NCBI RefSeq assembly: GCF_028596025.1
Contig: NZ_CP117167.1
Location: 2,976,001-3,040,000 of the forward strand
Length of the DNA stretch: 64,000 bases
Reading direction: 5' to 3'
Source of the DNA: Mucilaginibacter jinjuensis
GTDB taxonomy: Bacteria > Bacteroidota > Bacteroidia > Sphingobacteriales > Sphingobacteriaceae
Made by a program: the position numbers and the translations under genes. The notes beneath the pieces were generated by a model. The model did not search any database. It was not told where the DNA came from and saw nothing but the letters and a program-made list of their open reading frames with translations. Below are positions 8,639 through 17,255 of this stretch, one piece after another (positions within the stretch are counted from its first letter, which is position 1; the number at the start of each line of letters is the position of its first letter).

Positions 8639-9223
8639 ATGAATGTAAAACAAATAATTTGGGTGATGGTGTTAATTGTTTGCACGGTAAATGCCGTAGG
8701 CCAGACACCGGACTATAGTAAACCGAAGAAGAGCAATTTTGCTGTTTATGCAGGCTTAGGGCCTAATTATTACTTTAACAACCTCGAAATAGGGAAGGGT
8801 TATATCAATAAATTTAACTATTCATGGACAGGCCGGGTGATGTGGGAGCCAGGGCATTTATTAAGCCTGGGCATCGAAACAGGTTATTACCGGTTGTACA
8901 CCTTCAATACTCCGCAGCCTAACCCGGTTCATATTGCAAACACTGCTATTCCAATCCAGATTGTATTGTCTATGAAGTTCCTGCAAAATTTTTATGTGAA
9001 TTTCGCCATGGGGCAGGCTGTATTGCTGAATAAGATCCATACAGAAAATTCGGGCGATATTAACGCTTCCAGTTTTTCTGTGGCCGATTTTTCAGGCACG
9101 GTTGGCTACCGGCACCGATTGAGCAGCAGATTTTCTATTGGTACAGAAGCTAAATATTATTATTCAAGTGGTTACGTAGATAGGAATATTGCCCTGTTGT
9201 TTGTTGGCGGATACAGGTTCTAA
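8639..9223 (+). CDS. Putative outer-membrane beta-barrel protein, 194 aa
   Basis: The chosen ATG at 8639 gives a clean signal peptide (MNVKQIIWVMVLIVCTVNAVGQ). An upstream ATG at 8552 would lie inside the preceding gene and bury that signal. The mature protein has barrel-like strands (FAVYAGLGPNYYFNN, RFSIGTEAKYYYSSG) and ends with LLFVGGYRF, a typical C-terminal barrel strand. Third gene of the 6599-9223 operon. Its stop codon overlaps the stop of the convergent metallophosphoesterase gene. Confidence 0.72.
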   Translation: MNVKQIIWVMVLIVCTVNAVGQTPDYSKPKKSNFAVYAGLGPNYYFNNLEIGKGYINKFNYSWTGRVMWEPGHLLSLGIETGYYRLYTFNTPQPNPVHIANTAIPIQIVLSMKFLQNFYVNFAMGQAVLLNKIHTENSGDINASSFSVADFSGTVGYRHRLSSRFSIGTEAKYYYSSGYVDRNIALLFVGGYRF

Positions 9224-10149
9224 TTTTTTGATAGATAAAATCTTAACCCATCGTCAAAACCTGAAAAATCACTTTTCAATTCACGGGATATAATCTGCAA
9301 TGAATCGTGATCTCGTTGTATTTCAAGGTAATGGAACATCGGTTTATATTTGGGCGATAGATCGGGTGTTAAATCTTCTTTGAGTAATGGCTGATGCGGC
9401 CCACCGCCACCACCTATCACCAGAAAATATTTGCCTTGTACCTTAAACCGTTCAAAATTGTGCGAATGGCCTGATAGGAACAGCGCACACTTTTTCGATT
9501 TAATAAATGCAGGAACGAATTTTTGCTGCACATTTAAAGATGGGCCGACCACTGTGCTGTTTGAAAAGGGGGAGTGATGACAGCTTACGATTATAAATTT
9601 TATAGCCGGATCTGCATCAAGGTCATTTATTGTTTTTGCGTACCAAACATCCTGCACGTTTAGTTCAGATCTGGTCATTTCACTAAAGTTAGAATTTAGT
9701 AATATAACTGCGATAGAGTCGATTACCTTGGTGTAACCTGTAGGGCTATGCGCAGGAAATCTCGATTGAAATTCTTGTTTCCCTTTTTTTGCATTCAGCA
9801 GTAATTCGTGATTGCCCAACACTGCATAAACAGGGATGGCCTCGTGGTCATACCACTTCAAATACCGATCTATATTTTTCCATGTGGGCTCACTATACCC
9901 CAGCGACACTACATCACCCAGTAGGAATAAAGCAGATGGATGGGCGGTAAGTATATCCTTAAAAATCATTTCGGTCGCTTTTTTATTGTGATTGGTTTCT
10001 CGTATAACTTTCTCAAAAAACAATGGGGCTTGGGTATCGCTTGCAAATGCAATAACATGCGTTTGCTGAGCCACCGCCGAAATCGAAATACAGCAAATGC
10101 TAATCAAAAGCAATAAACAGGCGAACGTATTTTTACCTCTCATTTTCAT
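9220..10149 (-). CDS. Secreted calcineurin-like metallophosphoesterase
   Basis: 309 aa with a signal peptide (residues 1-28, ending AVAQQ). Motifs in order: Asp38 in ASDTQAP (normally D-x-H, here D-x-Q), GDVV with Asp79, GNHE with Asn113-His114, CHHSPF near residue 190, and SGHSHNFERF near 230. This is the binuclear-metal phosphoesterase fold acting in the periplasm or outside; substrate unknown. Replacement of the first His by Gln removes one usual metal ligand, a variant also seen in some active relatives. It converges tail-to-tail with the GDPD operon and diverges from the porin/alkylsulfatase unit, sharing the 10150-10399 control region. Confidence 0.85.
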   Translation of the reverse strand: MKMRGKNTFACLLLLISICCISISAVAQQTHVIAFASDTQAPLFFEKVIRETNHNKKATEMIFKDILTAHPSALFLLGDVVSLGYSEPTWKNIDRYLKWYDHEAIPVYAVLGNHELLLNAKKGKQEFQSRFPAHSPTGYTKVIDSIAVILLNSNFSEMTRSELNVQDVWYAKTINDLDADPAIKFIIVSCHHSPFSNSTVVGPSLNVQQKFVPAFIKSKKCALFLSGHSHNFERFKVQGKYFLVIGGGGGPHQPLLKEDLTPDLSPKYKPMFHYLEIQRDHDSLQIISRELKSDFSGFDDGLRFYLSKN

Positions 10150-10205
10150 GGATAATAGTAACGGTTAAATGTAAACCGGCATCGTTGATCTTTTTGCCAA
10201 TTGCG

Positions 10206-10227
10206 GTCTCAAATTGCAATATGCAAC
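10206..10227 (+). promoter_or_regulatory. Operator-like motif, copy d
   Basis: Reads GTCTCAAATTGCAATATGC followed by AAC, the copy closest to consensus. It lies in the divergent region between the metallophosphoesterase (start 10149) and the porin-like gene (start 10400), so it could serve either. The following bases (gcatgcgccaattctaat) resemble those after copy b. Confidence 0.6.
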
Positions 10228-10399
10228 GCATGCGCCAATTCTAATTAGAAATGTTTATAGACATTTATCCTGTTTTACATTGTATTTGGAGGGACTGAAA
10301 GTTCCTAATAAACCAGGCACATAGTAAATTTTTACAAGATAGATTGGGCAATAAATAAAACGACTTGGACAATCTCTTTTAACATTTAAATACATAAGC

Positions 10400-11371
10400 A
10401 TGAAAAAAACCTTACTAGTCTTATTAACCATGGTGTGCGCTGCTTCTACAATGCCAAGCTTTGCTCAGCAAGCCACGGAAGCAAAAATCTATCAAAATTA
10501 TCCGGTAGGGTTGCAAATGTTGCAAGCGGGATATGGAATGCAAAATACAAATTCAACTGTTGACGGCGCTGTTACCATACCAAACAAAGATGTAAAAATC
10601 GATGTCTCGCTTTATTACCTACGTTACGCTACCTTTTTTAATTTTTTCAATAAAACTGCAGGTGTACAACTTGTAGTGCCTTACGCCAGTATTGATGCGA
10701 AGATTCTTGGAGTAAATAGAAAAAACTCAGGTTTTAGCGATATGATGGTGGTACTTGGATCAAATATTATAGGCGGCCAGCCATTATCTTTTGCTAAATT
10801 CCTTCAAACACCCAAAGAAACCATCTTTGCATGGTCTCTGGCCGTAACAGCACCTACAGGAAGTTATTCGACCAATAAGTTGCTAAACCCGGGGGGTAAC
10901 AGGTGGCAGTTTAAACCCGAACTGGCATTTAGCAAGCCAATTAAAAAATTTGATATAGAAGTTTATGCAGCAGCGAAGTTTTTTACCACCAATAGTGAAA
11001 CGCCTTCATTAATCGCATTAAAACCGGGTTCGTCGCTTAAGCAAAATGCATTTTATAGCGCTACTTTTCATGGTATCTATAACCTGAATACTAAATTCTG
11101 GATTTCATTTGACGCTGCGAGCAGGTTTGGTGGCGAAACAACACAAAATGACATTGCTGAGAATAATGCGCAGTCTTTGCTCGGTTTAGGCGGTTCCGCC
11201 ACTTATTCTCCCGGTATTCATCACCAGATCGGATTTAGTTATATGGGCCGCGCCGCAGGTGATTCTGATGCACCAAACGGGCACATGTTTGCCCTTAAAT
11301 ATTCTTTTTTATTTGGCGCAAAGATGGATCAAACAATCCGTGCCATGAAAGCAAAGGCTCAACAACAATAA
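10400..11371 (+). CDS. Outer-membrane porin-like protein (MetA-pathway phenol-degradation family)
   Basis: 323 aa with a signal peptide ending at SFAQQ (residue about 23). The body is a series of barrel strands with motifs typical of the PF13557 family (YYLRYATFF, GVQLVVPYASID, GFSDMMVVLGSN, AVTAPTGSYS, and a late GLGGSATYSPG). Members are presumed channels for hydrophobic compounds. It lies 36 bp before an alkylsulfatase gene on the same strand, so the pair may take up and cleave surfactant-like sulfate esters (inference). The C-terminal tail after the last strand is an unusual helical Lys/Gln-rich stretch. Operator-like copy d is upstream. Confidence 0.82.
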   Translation: MKKTLLVLLTMVCAASTMPSFAQQATEAKIYQNYPVGLQMLQAGYGMQNTNSTVDGAVTIPNKDVKIDVSLYYLRYATFFNFFNKTAGVQLVVPYASIDAKILGVNRKNSGFSDMMVVLGSNIIGGQPLSFAKFLQTPKETIFAWSLAVTAPTGSYSTNKLLNPGGNRWQFKPELAFSKPIKKFDIEVYAAAKFFTTNSETPSLIALKPGSSLKQNAFYSATFHGIYNLNTKFWISFDAASRFGGETTQNDIAENNAQSLLGLGGSATYSPGIHHQIGFSYMGRAAGDSDAPNGHMFALKYSFLFGAKMDQTIRAMKAKAQQQ

Positions 11372-11407
11372 ACTAACAACAAATTTTACAAACAAAAAAT
11401 ATAATCG

Positions 11408-13393
11408 ATGAAATCAACTACAAAAATGCTCATTTGCTTTATTGCAATTGCAGGTTTCGAGGGTGGACAAGAAATAAAGGCGCAAACAGCCCCGGTAAAT
11501 AATGTGCCAACCAAATTTACTGTGCAGGCGAACGAGGCCTTATTATCTTATTTACCATTTTCAGACTCTACTGATTTTAAAAATGCCATGAAGGGTTTTA
11601 TAGCCACTATCCCTGGCGGAGAAATTAAGGATGATAAAGGTAATGTTAATTATAGCATGAAATCTTTTGATTTTTTAAAGGCTCCTGCACCAAATACGGT
11701 AAATCCAAGTTTGTGGCGTCAAAGCAGATTAAATGCCATTAACGGATTATTTAAAGTTGCTGATAATATTTACCAGATCAGAGGGTTTGATTTGGCCAAT
11801 ATGACCTTGATTAAAGGTAAAACCGGCTGGATAGTTATTGATCCTTTAACGGTTAAGGAAACGGTAATTGCGGGTATGAAACTGGTAAAACAGCATTTGG
11901 GGAATTTTCCTGTTAAAGCGGTTATCCTAACCCATAGTCACGGCGACCACTTTGGCGGTATGCGTGGCGTTGTTAATGAGCAAGATATAAAGAGCGGGAA
12001 AATTAGGGTGTACGCACCAGTCGGCTTTTTTGAACATTCGATTAGCGAGAACGTAATGGGCGGTAATACCATGAGCCGCAGGGCATCATATATGTATGGA
12101 AATCTTATTCCAAAAGGAGCGACAGGTAGTTTGGGATCTGGTCTTGGGACAACAACCGCCAAAGGAAATACCGGCATACTGGATGCGTCGGATATCATTT
12201 CAAAAGAGGGCGGAGAATCAAGAATCATTGATGGTGTGAAAGTCGATTTTTTCTACACACCTGAAGCAGAAGCCCCGGCTGAAATGATGTTTTATTTTCC
12301 GGAAATGAAAGCATTTTGCCAGTCTGAAGAAATTGCCCATACCCTACACAATTTATATACTTTAAGAGGTGCCCAGGTACGCAACGGACAAAAATGGAGC
12401 CTTTATATCGACAGGGCAATTCAAAGATATGGTAAAGATGTTCAAGTTTCTTTTGGTTCACACCACTGGCCAACATGGGGTAATTCGGCCATCAATAAAT
12501 TTTGGGCAAACCAGCGCGATCTGTACCGATTTATCCATGATCAAACGCTGAGGTTAGCTAATGAAGGCTATACGCCGAACGAAATTGCTGAAATGATCAA
12601 ACTCCCTGAATCATTGGACAAAGAATTTTATGACCGCGGGTATTACGGATCGGTTAGCCATGATGTTAAAGGTCAGTATCAACTCTACTTTGGTTGGTTT
12701 GACGGCAATCCATCTAACCTAAATCCATTACCACCAACTGAGGCGGGTGCTAAATATGTTGAAATGATGGGCGGCGCAGATGAAGTACTAACCAAAGCAA
12801 AAAAATATTATGAAAAAGGAGAATACCGTTGGGTGGCAGAAGTTTTAAAGCATTTGGTGTATTCAGATCCTAAAAACCAGGCGGCCAGAAATTTACTGGC
12901 GGATGCTTACCAACAATTAGGGTATATCGCTGAATCCGGACCATGGAGAAATTTTTATCTGACTGGGGCAAATGAGTTAAGAAATGGCCTTAAAACAACC
13001 AATAATATGGGGTCAGCTAACCCGGATGTACTCAATGCGATGTCTTCTGAACTATTGTTTAACTATATCGCTATGCGGTACAAAGGAACTGAGGAAAATA
13101 CCAGTAAATCAAATTTCAATATCAACCTTACTGACAGGAACGAAAAGATAGGCCTTATTGTAGGTAATGGTGTTGTTAATCCGAGAATTGGTAGCCTGAT
13201 TACAAAGGATGTCACTGCAACGATAACGATGAGCAGGAAGGATTTAATAATCTTAACTAGCGGCGAAGATGTAAAGGTTGATGATTACATCAAAAATGGA
13301 AAGATTAAAATTGCCGGTGATGCCGATGCATTCAAAAAATTCCTGGCCAATATTGACAACTTTAATTTCTGGTTTAACATCATCGAACCCTAA
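11408..13393 (+). CDS. Secreted alkylsulfatase, SdsA1/YjcS-type metallo-beta-lactamase
   Basis: 661 aa, about the length of Pseudomonas SdsA1. Signal peptide at residues 1-26. Metallo-beta-lactamase domain at about 115-350 with the zinc motif H176-S-H178-G-D180-H181 and the family segment EAPAEMMFYFPEM followed by THLHNLYTL-type sequence (here IAHTLHNLYTLRGAQVRN). A dimerisation domain follows (about 385-530), then an SCP2-like C-terminal domain (about 540-655) that in relatives holds the alkyl chain. Known enzymes hydrolyse primary alkyl sulfates such as dodecyl sulfate to alcohol and sulfate. Export to the periplasm fits the signal peptide. Likely co-transcribed with the upstream porin-like gene. 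Confidence 0.9.
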   Translation: MKSTTKMLICFIAIAGFEGGQEIKAQTAPVNNVPTKFTVQANEALLSYLPFSDSTDFKNAMKGFIATIPGGEIKDDKGNVNYSMKSFDFLKAPAPNTVNPSLWRQSRLNAINGLFKVADNIYQIRGFDLANMTLIKGKTGWIVIDPLTVKETVIAGMKLVKQHLGNFPVKAVILTHSHGDHFGGMRGVVNEQDIKSGKIRVYAPVGFFEHSISENVMGGNTMSRRASYMYGNLIPKGATGSLGSGLGTTTAKGNTGILDASDIISKEGGESRIIDGVKVDFFYTPEAEAPAEMMFYFPEMKAFCQSEEIAHTLHNLYTLRGAQVRNGQKWSLYIDRAIQRYGKDVQVSFGSHHWPTWGNSAINKFWANQRDLYRFIHDQTLRLANEGYTPNEIAEMIKLPESLDKEFYDRGYYGSVSHDVKGQYQLYFGWFDGNPSNLNPLPPTEAGAKYVEMMGGADEVLTKAKKYYEKGEYRWVAEVLKHLVYSDPKNQAARNLLADAYQQLGYIAESGPWRNFYLTGANELRNGLKTTNNMGSANPDVLNAMSSELLFNYIAMRYKGTEENTSKSNFNINLTDRNEKIGLIVGNGVVNPRIGSLITKDVTATITMSRKDLIILTSGEDVKVDDYIKNGKIKIAGDADAFKKFLANIDNFNFWFNIIEP

Positions 13394-13462
13394 AAACAAA
13401 TCATACTCGTAAAGAGAGGATACAGGTAGTTTATATAATTATATAACATAGCAATTTAAATA

Positions 13463-14269
13463 ATGAAACTCAACAGAAACAAAATCACACAGGGTATTCT
13501 ATGTGCCGTAGTGTGCTTGACAATGCTTTTTTCATTCGATCATGCCAAGGCACAAAATGGCAACAATAGAGGAAGCCGAACAACTAAGGAGGTAAGGAAA
13601 ACAACCTCAAGATCCGGAAACAAAAATTCGGGTAACAAGGTAAAAGTTGATAACAGTAAAAAGAATGTCAACATTAATATTGATAACAGCAAGAAAGTAA
13701 ATATTAACAATAGCCACAACCGGAATAACACGGTTGTAAGAAGAAACAATATTCATACTTATCACCGTGCGCCATACCATTATGGAGGAAGAAGATATTA
13801 TAGTTACCACCCATATCATTTCCATCCATACCATCCGTTCGTTTGGGGGCCACACTGGCACCCATGGGGCTTCTTTATCGCAACACTTACAAGAACTGCG
13901 ATATTAATTAGTATCCACAATACGCATTACCATTATGACGAGGGCGTTTGGTACCAGCCAAATAATGGTGGTTATGTTGTTGTTGCGGCACCTGTTGGTG
14001 CTACTGTAACTGTTATCCCAACCGGTGCGGAAACAGTGGTTGTAAGTAGTGTAACAAATTATTATTATGGAGGCACTTACTATGTGAAGAGCGGCAGCAA
14101 ATACGTTGTAGTTGCCCCGCCTGCAGGCGCAGTTGTGAAGAATTTACCTGCGGGAGGCGAAGAAGTTACGATGGGCTCTCAGAAGTATGTTAAAATTGGC
14201 GATACCTTATACCAGCCAATTGAAAATAACGCTTACGAAGTGGCGCAGGTAGAAGAAGGGGACAAATAA
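13463..14269 (+). CDS. DUF6515 family secreted protein, His/Asn/Tyr-rich
   Basis: 268 aa with a signal peptide (cleavage near AKAQN, residue 31). Residues 35-100 are low-complexity Asn/Lys/Arg/Ser-rich with repeated DNSKK-type units. Residues 100-140 are extremely rich in His, Tyr and Pro (YHPYHFHPYHPF), a potential metal-binding stretch. After one hydrophobic segment (145-160), the DUF6515-type C-terminus appears with two related halves (GGYVVVAAPVGATV and KYVVVAPPAGAVV), each following a YY-rich strand. Function unknown. It follows the alkylsulfatase by 69 bp and may share its transcript. Confidence 0.8.
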   Translation: MKLNRNKITQGILCAVVCLTMLFSFDHAKAQNGNNRGSRTTKEVRKTTSRSGNKNSGNKVKVDNSKKNVNINIDNSKKVNINNSHNRNNTVVRRNNIHTYHRAPYHYGGRRYYSYHPYHFHPYHPFVWGPHWHPWGFFIATLTRTAILISIHNTHYHYDEGVWYQPNNGGYVVVAAPVGATVTVIPTGAETVVVSSVTNYYYGGTYYVKSGSKYVVVAPPAGAVVKNLPAGGEEVTMGSQKYVKIGDTLYQPIENNAYEVAQVEEGDK

Positions 14270-14278
14270 GCTTAGGAA

Positions 14279-14344
14279 TTAGATGGCTTGTAATTTTGTG
14301 GATTTACTTATCAAGTTTGATCACCCAAAATACAGGCCATCTAA
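14279..14344. repeat. 14-bp inverted repeat with 38-base loop
   Basis: Arms at 14279-14292 and 14331-14344 pair at 13 of 14 positions, the last as G-U in RNA. It lies directly after the DUF6515 stop. It could be a transcript-end structure or a processing site; the loop is too long for a standard terminator. Confidence 0.35.
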
Positions 14345-14442
14345 GCCTTATGCACAGGGTTTAATTTAACAAAATCTTCCCGAGACGATCTGTGAATAAT
14401 AGAGTTACCGGAAGCGAATGAAAAACCTTTTACCATAAAAAA

Positions 14443-14904
14443 ATGATTTTAAAAATTACCGAAAAAGTGGAACGAATAATAATCATCGTATTACTCTTTT
14501 CCTTATTGCTGGTTATACTTTACACCACATTTGTGTTTTTGGGCTTGTTGTTTTCCGGCATCATATCCGGTATAGAAAACTCATTCTCAAAAAATCACAT
14601 TCTAACTCAATTACACCGGGTATTTGGGGGATTTCTTTCTGTGTTAATCGGAATTGAACTTTTGCATACTATTAAAATGTATTTGAGAGAAGATGTGGTG
14701 CATGTAGAAATAGTAATCCTGGTAGCTCTTATCGGTGTTTCGCGCCATGTTATTGATCTGGATGTAGAGCACATAGAGCCACTTAATATCGCATGTGTAA
14801 GCTCTATCATTATAGCCCTCTCTACCAGCTACTATTTAATAAAAAATGGCATGAGGTTTAAAAGAAATAGCATCGCCGAGAAGCTGGAAGAAAAATCTAA
14901 CTGA
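14443..14904 (+). CDS. psiE: PsiE family membrane protein (phosphate-starvation-inducible E)
   Basis: 153 aa with four hydrophobic helices (about 10-35, 58-78, 85-103, 117-137). The family hallmarks are visible: LHRVFGGFLSVLIGIELLHT in helix 2 and VEIVILVALIGVSRHVI in helix 3, matching PF06146. In E. coli psiE responds to phosphate limitation and cAMP-CRP; the biochemical role is unknown. It is followed after 8 bp by a predicted outer-membrane protein gene, so the two are likely co-transcribed. Confidence 0.88.
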   Translation: MILKITEKVERIIIIVLLFSLLLVILYTTFVFLGLLFSGIISGIENSFSKNHILTQLHRVFGGFLSVLIGIELLHTIKMYLREDVVHVEIVILVALIGVSRHVIDLDVEHIEPLNIACVSSIIIALSTSYYLIKNGMRFKRNSIAEKLEEKSN

Positions 14905-14912
14905 TTTTATTT

Positions 14913-15728
14913 ATGCATCTAAATAAGCTTAAAGTTGCTTTTATCTCATCGATCCTATTGGGTCTCGGATTAACCGTTCAAGCTCAGGACTCGACAAAAC
15001 AGGATATGGCAGAGCTGGCGAAAAAAGTAGCCAACCCTATCTCTAACCTGATTAATATACCTATCCGGAATAATAGTGATTTTGGCGTTGGCGCTTTGGA
15101 TGGCAGCCGGAATACGGTGAACATTCAACCGGTCGTACCTTTTAGTCTTGGAACAAATCTTACCTTGTTGACCCGAACCATTATACCAATTATCACGCAG
15201 TCAAACATCACCGGCGTAGGGCAAACTCAAACCGGATTAGCAGATATATCAATTACCGGCTTTTTTAGTCCTGTGAAGACTAAGAACGGTGTCATTTGGG
15301 GATTCGGGCCAGCACTTACAATACCCGTTGCAACCAACGATTTCTTTGCAACTAAGAAACTGACTATTGGCCCCTCCGCAATAATTTTAAGGCAAATCAA
15401 TGGCTTCACCTACGGCTCGCTATTAACTCAGAGCTGGAGTGTGGCAGGCAGCAACACCAGACAAAGCATAAGCCAAATGTTCGTACAACCATTTTTCAGC
15501 TATAACTGGAAAAGCGGGGCAAGTTGCGGAGGGAACCTCGAATGGACGCAGAATTGGAAAAATAATCAAACCATAGTTGCATTTACACCAACAGTTGGAG
15601 GTGTAACAAGATTAGGTAAACTGCCCGTGGCGTTAAGTGTCGGGCCCAGGTTTAACATTGCTGCACCTTCGGAAATTAAGTCGGATTTTGGTGTCAGGGC
15701 CAGTTTAGCATTCCTATTTCCAAAATAG
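14913..15728 (+). CDS. Outer-membrane transporter-like barrel (neuromedin U-like annotation group)
   Basis: 271 aa with a signal peptide (residues 1-24, ending VQAQD). A short helical lead (AELAKKVANPISNLINIP) precedes the barrel, as in bacterial proteins often mislabelled neuromedin U and related to PF13557. Strands such as NIQPVVPFSLGTNLTLLTRTI-type segments and the C-terminal FGVRASLAFLFPK support an outer-membrane barrel. Substrate unknown. Eight bases after psiE, thus the same operon. Confidence 0.75.
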   Translation: MHLNKLKVAFISSILLGLGLTVQAQDSTKQDMAELAKKVANPISNLINIPIRNNSDFGVGALDGSRNTVNIQPVVPFSLGTNLTLLTRTIIPIITQSNITGVGQTQTGLADISITGFFSPVKTKNGVIWGFGPALTIPVATNDFFATKKLTIGPSAIILRQINGFTYGSLLTQSWSVAGSNTRQSISQMFVQPFFSYNWKSGASCGGNLEWTQNWKNNQTIVAFTPTVGGVTRLGKLPVALSVGPRFNIAAPSEIKSDFGVRASLAFLFPK

Positions 15729-15790
15729 CCTGGTTGTTTCTGGTCAATCAATAGTTGGTCAACAAGTAGTTTTAAATAATAAGTACTGTT

Positions 15791-16528
15791 ATGCTAAGGC
15801 AATCAAAAGACGATAGATCGCTTCAGGAAAACTTGATGCTTGCATCATCCACGGCATTTGTGTCTGGGATTATCAATGTGGCTGGGATGATTGCCTTTTT
15901 GGCGTTTACTTCTAACATCACAGGTCATGTAGCTAACTTGGCTAATCATATTGTAGAACAGAACTTAAGGGAAGTGGTTGTTTTTTTGATTTGGCTGCTT
16001 ATGTTTTTTATGGGGGCATTTGCATCAAACTTTATTATCCGCTCGCTGGAGCACAAGAGCCTTTACAGGGCACATGCTACGCCCGTAATGATAGAAATTG
16101 TTATTCTCGTACTTGTTGCTATTTATGGTAATAACTTTTATAAAGAAACACGAACAGAGCGTGAATTGGTAATCGCAGCACTGTTGTTTGCCATCGGGTT
16201 ACAGAATAGTTTGGTATCTATCATATCAGGAGGTTTAATAAAAACCTCGCATCTCACCGGCTTATTTACAGACCTGGGCGGAGAACTCTCCAAATGGCTG
16301 CACCCTAAAACCGGCAAGAGTGAAATCATTAAAAATAAGATCTACATACGTGTTACTATTTTAACATTTTACTTTATAGGCGGTGTGGCGGGCGGCTATT
16401 TTTTTGACCGTTTTAACTTTGCAATATTTTATTTTATACCGCTTATCCTCATTGCCGTCTTATACTATGACCTATCAACAATAGCCCTGCACAAAATGTC
16501 CAGAATATTTTGGCGGGCGGGAAATTAA
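15791..16528 (+). CDS. YoaK-type DUF1275 membrane protein
   Basis: 245 aa with about six hydrophobic helices. It shows the DUF1275 signature of an early small-residue helix followed by TSNITGHVANLA, a central helix pair, then GLQNSLVSIISGGLIKTSHLTGLFTDLGGEL in two parts around residues 135-165, and a C-terminal GGVAGGYFF helix. The family is widespread and has no established function; a transporter role is only suspected. It lies 62 bp after the upstream barrel gene. Confidence 0.87.
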   Translation: MLRQSKDDRSLQENLMLASSTAFVSGIINVAGMIAFLAFTSNITGHVANLANHIVEQNLREVVVFLIWLLMFFMGAFASNFIIRSLEHKSLYRAHATPVMIEIVILVLVAIYGNNFYKETRTERELVIAALLFAIGLQNSLVSIISGGLIKTSHLTGLFTDLGGELSKWLHPKTGKSEIIKNKIYIRVTILTFYFIGGVAGGYFFDRFNFAIFYFIPLILIAVLYYDLSTIALHKMSRIFWRAGN

Positions 16529-16604
16529 TCCCGTTCATTATTAGCTAACCAATATATGCACAGAAACTAAAACTAACTAAGCTATAATCCTTAAAATGTA
16601 TAAA

Positions 16605-17108
16605 ATGAAAAACTTAAAATTCTTTTTATTGGCTGCAGGTATTGTGATATCTGCCTTTAGCTTTGCCCAAACTAAAGAAGAAAAAAAACAAGCCAAGCAA
16701 GCGGCTGTCAAACAACTGGTGGAGTCGCAACATTATACTTTTGTGGCGCAGTATGCTAATCCCATAGGTGGCAGCCGTCGTTATTTAAATTCTGACTACG
16801 ATTTGAAGGTGAGAAAGGATTCGGTGATTGCTTACCTCCCATACTTTGGCCGCGCTCATTTTGATGCGGGTTACGGCAGTTCCAATGATAGTGGTATAAA
16901 ATTTACATCAACCAAATTTACCTACACTGCAACTGCCAGTAAAAAAGGTGGCTGGGACGTAGTGATCAAGCCTTCGGATGTTAAGTATGTTACGGCCATT
17001 AATATGTCCATTTCTGCCGATGGCTACATTAATACGCGATTTACCATTACAAATAAAAGTGCCATATCTTTTGATGGAGTGTTGAAGGAAAGGGAAGCGA
17101 AAAAGTAA
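16605..17108 (+). CDS. DUF4251 family secreted protein
   Basis: 167 aa from the ATG at 16605. An ATG at 16596 adds three residues and cannot be excluded. Signal peptide MKNLKFFLLAAGIVISAFSF, cleaved near AQTKE. A short Lys-rich helix (KEEKKQAKQAA) precedes the DUF4251 domain (about 35-165), recognised by SQHYTFVAQYANPIGGSRRYL, VRKDSVIAYLPYFGRA, and the C-terminal NTRFTITNKSAISFDG. Function unknown; this family is common in Bacteroidota. Confidence 0.85.
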   Translation: MKNLKFFLLAAGIVISAFSFAQTKEEKKQAKQAAVKQLVESQHYTFVAQYANPIGGSRRYLNSDYDLKVRKDSVIAYLPYFGRAHFDAGYGSSNDSGIKFTSTKFTYTATASKKGGWDVVIKPSDVKYVTAINMSISADGYINTRFTITNKSAISFDGVLKEREAKK

Positions 17109-17255
17109 ATGTTCGCTATAAAACTTTAGGCTCATCACATGACATAACAGTCATTGCAATGATGAAATCTCGGCATCTGCAGTGCAGGAAAGTAAATTTC
17201 TTAAATAAATAACAATTGGCTGTCTTGCGCTGCAGATACTTTTATAACGTGATAA

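Noticed and set aside
13540..13861. Minus-strand frames rich in Leu, Phe and Val
   Set aside because: These mirror the low-complexity Asn/Lys/His coding of the DUF6515 gene on the plus strand.
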